From assembly GCA_964442035.1 (NCBI GenBank), contig CAYTWZ010000098.1, positions 1 through 6,658 of the forward strand: a DNA stretch of 6,658 bases, read 5' to 3'. A model generated the notes under the pieces. It was given only the letters and a program-made list of their open reading frames with translations. It was not told the DNA's origin and searched no databases. Source of the DNA: JAFLUQ01 sp964442035 (GTDB lineage Bacteria > Bacillota > Clostridia > UMGS1883). The position numbers and the translations under genes were made by a program. This document shows positions 5,430 to 6,658 of the stretch, piece by piece. Numbering within the stretch: position 1 is the first letter of the stretch; every line of letters starts with the position of its first letter.

Positions 5430-6658
5430 ATGGAAATCAAACGAGATTTATATTTGAACAAATTAATTAAAAGAGAATGTAACGGATTGGTAAAGGTTGT
5501 TACAGGCATAAGAAGATGCGGTAAATCCTATTTGCTTTTTCATTTATATCACGATTATTTGCTTGGTAAAGGCGTCAGAGACGATCACCTTATTGAGATT
5601 GCTCTTGACGACATTATGAACGACGAACTTAGAGACCCTAAAACATTATATTATCATATAAAAGAACAAATTAAGGATAAGGAGCAATACTACCTGTTTC
5701 TTGACGAAATACAGTACGTAGGGGATTTCACCGACTTGGTCAACGGTCTGTCGCATATAAAAAATTTAGACGTATATGTGACAGGCAGCAACTCCAAATT
5801 TTTGTCAAGCGATATCCTTACAGAATTCAGAGGCAGAGGCGATGAAATACAGGTTCATCCGCTTTCTTTCGCTGAGTACTGCTCCGTGTATGACGGCAGC
5901 GTCTCTCAGGCTTGGAAGGATTACTATACTTATGGCGGTCTTCCGCTGATTTTGACCCGCGAAGATGATGAAATGAAAGCCGAATATCTTTCTTCCCTAT
6001 TAAAGAAAGTTTATATCAGCGATATTGTTGACAGAAACAAAATTCGCAACGAAGGTGAATTGGAAGACCTGATAAATATTCTCGCGTCTTCGGTGGGGTC
6101 GCTTACTAACCCGGCAAAGCTTGCCCGTACATTCAGAAGCGTGAAAAACAGTAGAATCACGGAGAAAACCGTTAAAAAGTATCTCGGATTTCTGACAGAC
6201 GCCTTTTTAATGGACAAAGCTTTGAGATATGATGTTAAGGGGAAGAAATATATTGAAACACCGTCAAAATATTACTTTAGCGATGTAGGAATCAGAAACG
6301 CGCAGCTGAATTTCAGACAACAGGAAGAAAATCATATTATGGAAAATATCATTTTCAACGAGCTTAAAATCAGAGGATATCGCGTAGATGTCGGCGTTGT
6401 TGAAACAGTCGAAACAAACAATGAAGGAAAGAAAGCGCAAAAAAGACTTGAAGTCGACTTCATTGCCACTAAAGGGAACAATAAATATTATATTCAATCT
6501 GCGTTTGATATGACAAATGAAGCAAAAGAGCTGCAAGAAAAGCGTCCATTGATGAAAACAGGGGATTCCTTTAAGAAGATCATCGTTGTAAAGGATGATA
6601 TTAAGCTGAAGCGGGACGACCGCGGTATTACCACAATGGGTATATTTGACTTCCTGCT
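5430..6658 (+). CDS. AAA family ATPase with C-terminal DUF4143 region (3' end cut by window)
   Basis: An open frame of 409 complete codons runs to the window edge with no stop. The N-terminal P-loop ATPase (AAA_14-like) has Walker A GIRRCGKS (26-33), Walker B YYLFLDEIQ (87-95) and a sensor-like VTGSNSKFLS (117-126). Residues about 195-260 look like the helical/winged-helix linker of DUF4143 (ITEKTVKKYLGFLTDAFL at 243-260). The C-terminus resembles a PD-(D/E)xK fold: Glu305 in MENIIFNEL, Glu-Val-Asp-Phe at 341-344 and YYIQSAF at 353-359, with Gln in the usual catalytic Glu/Lys-strand position. Proteins of this type usually end soon after GIFDFLL, so about ten residues are probably missing. The start is ATG 5430, with GGAG 8 nt upstream; an ATG at 5425 soon hits a stop. 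Its own promoter lies upstream. Base composition is clearly lower in GC than the minus-strand block (sampled 60-nt stretches: 20 and 25 G+C here against 30 and 35 there). The family's biological role is unknown, and no toxin, antitoxin or defence partner is visible. Confidence 0.9.
   Translation, partial: MEIKRDLYLNKLIKRECNGLVKVVTGIRRCGKSYLLFHLYHDYLLGKGVRDDHLIEIALDDIMNDELRDPKTLYYHIKEQIKDKEQYYLFLDEIQYVGDFTDLVNGLSHIKNLDVYVTGSNSKFLSSDILTEFRGRGDEIQVHPLSFAEYCSVYDGSVSQAWKDYYTYGGLPLILTREDDEMKAEYLSSLLKKVYISDIVDRNKIRNEGELEDLINILASSVGSLTNPAKLARTFRSVKNSRITEKTVKKYLGFLTDAFLMDKALRYDVKGKKYIETPSKYYFSDVGIRNAQLNFRQQEENHIMENIIFNELKIRGYRVDVGVVETVETNNEGKKAQKRLEVDFIATKGNNKYYIQSAFDMTNEAKELQEKRPLMKTGDSFKKIIVVKDDIKLKRDDRGITTMGIFDFL

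Noticed and set aside
6264..6536. Minus-strand 90-residue frame inside the ATPase gene
   Set aside because: It is antisense to the DUF4143 region, whose motifs are intact; its Phe/Ile-rich content follows from AT-rich coding sequence on the other strand.

Overview
The window looks like the chromosome of a low-to-mid-GC Gram-positive anaerobe, most likely a gut Clostridia member (Oscillospirales/Lachnospirales-like). The signs are strong Shine-Dalgarno sites, TTG and GTG starts, a MurD with a clostridial-looking C-terminal motif, and a DUF4143-type ATPase of a kind common in gut Firmicutes. I cannot fix the genus from the sequence.

Layout. About 80% of the window (10-5177) is one minus-strand block of five genes, read from right to left. 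In order of transcription these are a small flavodoxin-fold iron-sulfur flavoprotein/NADPH-dependent FMN reductase-like gene (5177-4557), murD (4407-3043), and three tandem, clearly divergent M42-family metallo-aminopeptidases (3021-1984, 1993-986, 984-10). A near-consensus promoter (TTGACT, 17 nt, TATAAT, with an extended TG) lies just upstream of the flavoprotein gene. The last four genes are packed with a 21-nt gap, a 10-nt overlap and a 1-nt gap. The only sizeable internal gap is 149 nt before murD.

Across a 252-nt divergent intergenic region, a second near-consensus promoter with the same hexamers drives a plus-strand gene from 5430. This is an AAA ATPase with a C-terminal DUF4143/PD-(D/E)xK-like region. 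It is still open at the window end, probably about ten residues short of its natural stop. It is visibly more AT-rich than the block on the other strand and is probably an accessory, possibly transferred gene.

How the genes may work together. MurD makes UDP-MurNAc-L-Ala-D-Glu for peptidoglycan. M42 enzymes are cytoplasmic, dimetal, self-compartmentalising (TET) aminopeptidases that trim short peptides. All three copies keep the metal ligands and the catalytic Glu, so three active subunits with different specificities, or a mixed complex, are plausible. A link between MurD and peptide recycling is inference from gene order only.

The most useful points for follow-up are the three-paralog M42 array with its tight translational coupling, the unusual murD leader (two possible in-frame starts around a GC hairpin), the altered MurD substrate motif, the cysteine cluster in the flavoprotein, and the matched pair of divergent promoters with dyads at their core elements. 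I see no tRNA, rRNA, CRISPR, insertion sequence or obvious riboswitch.
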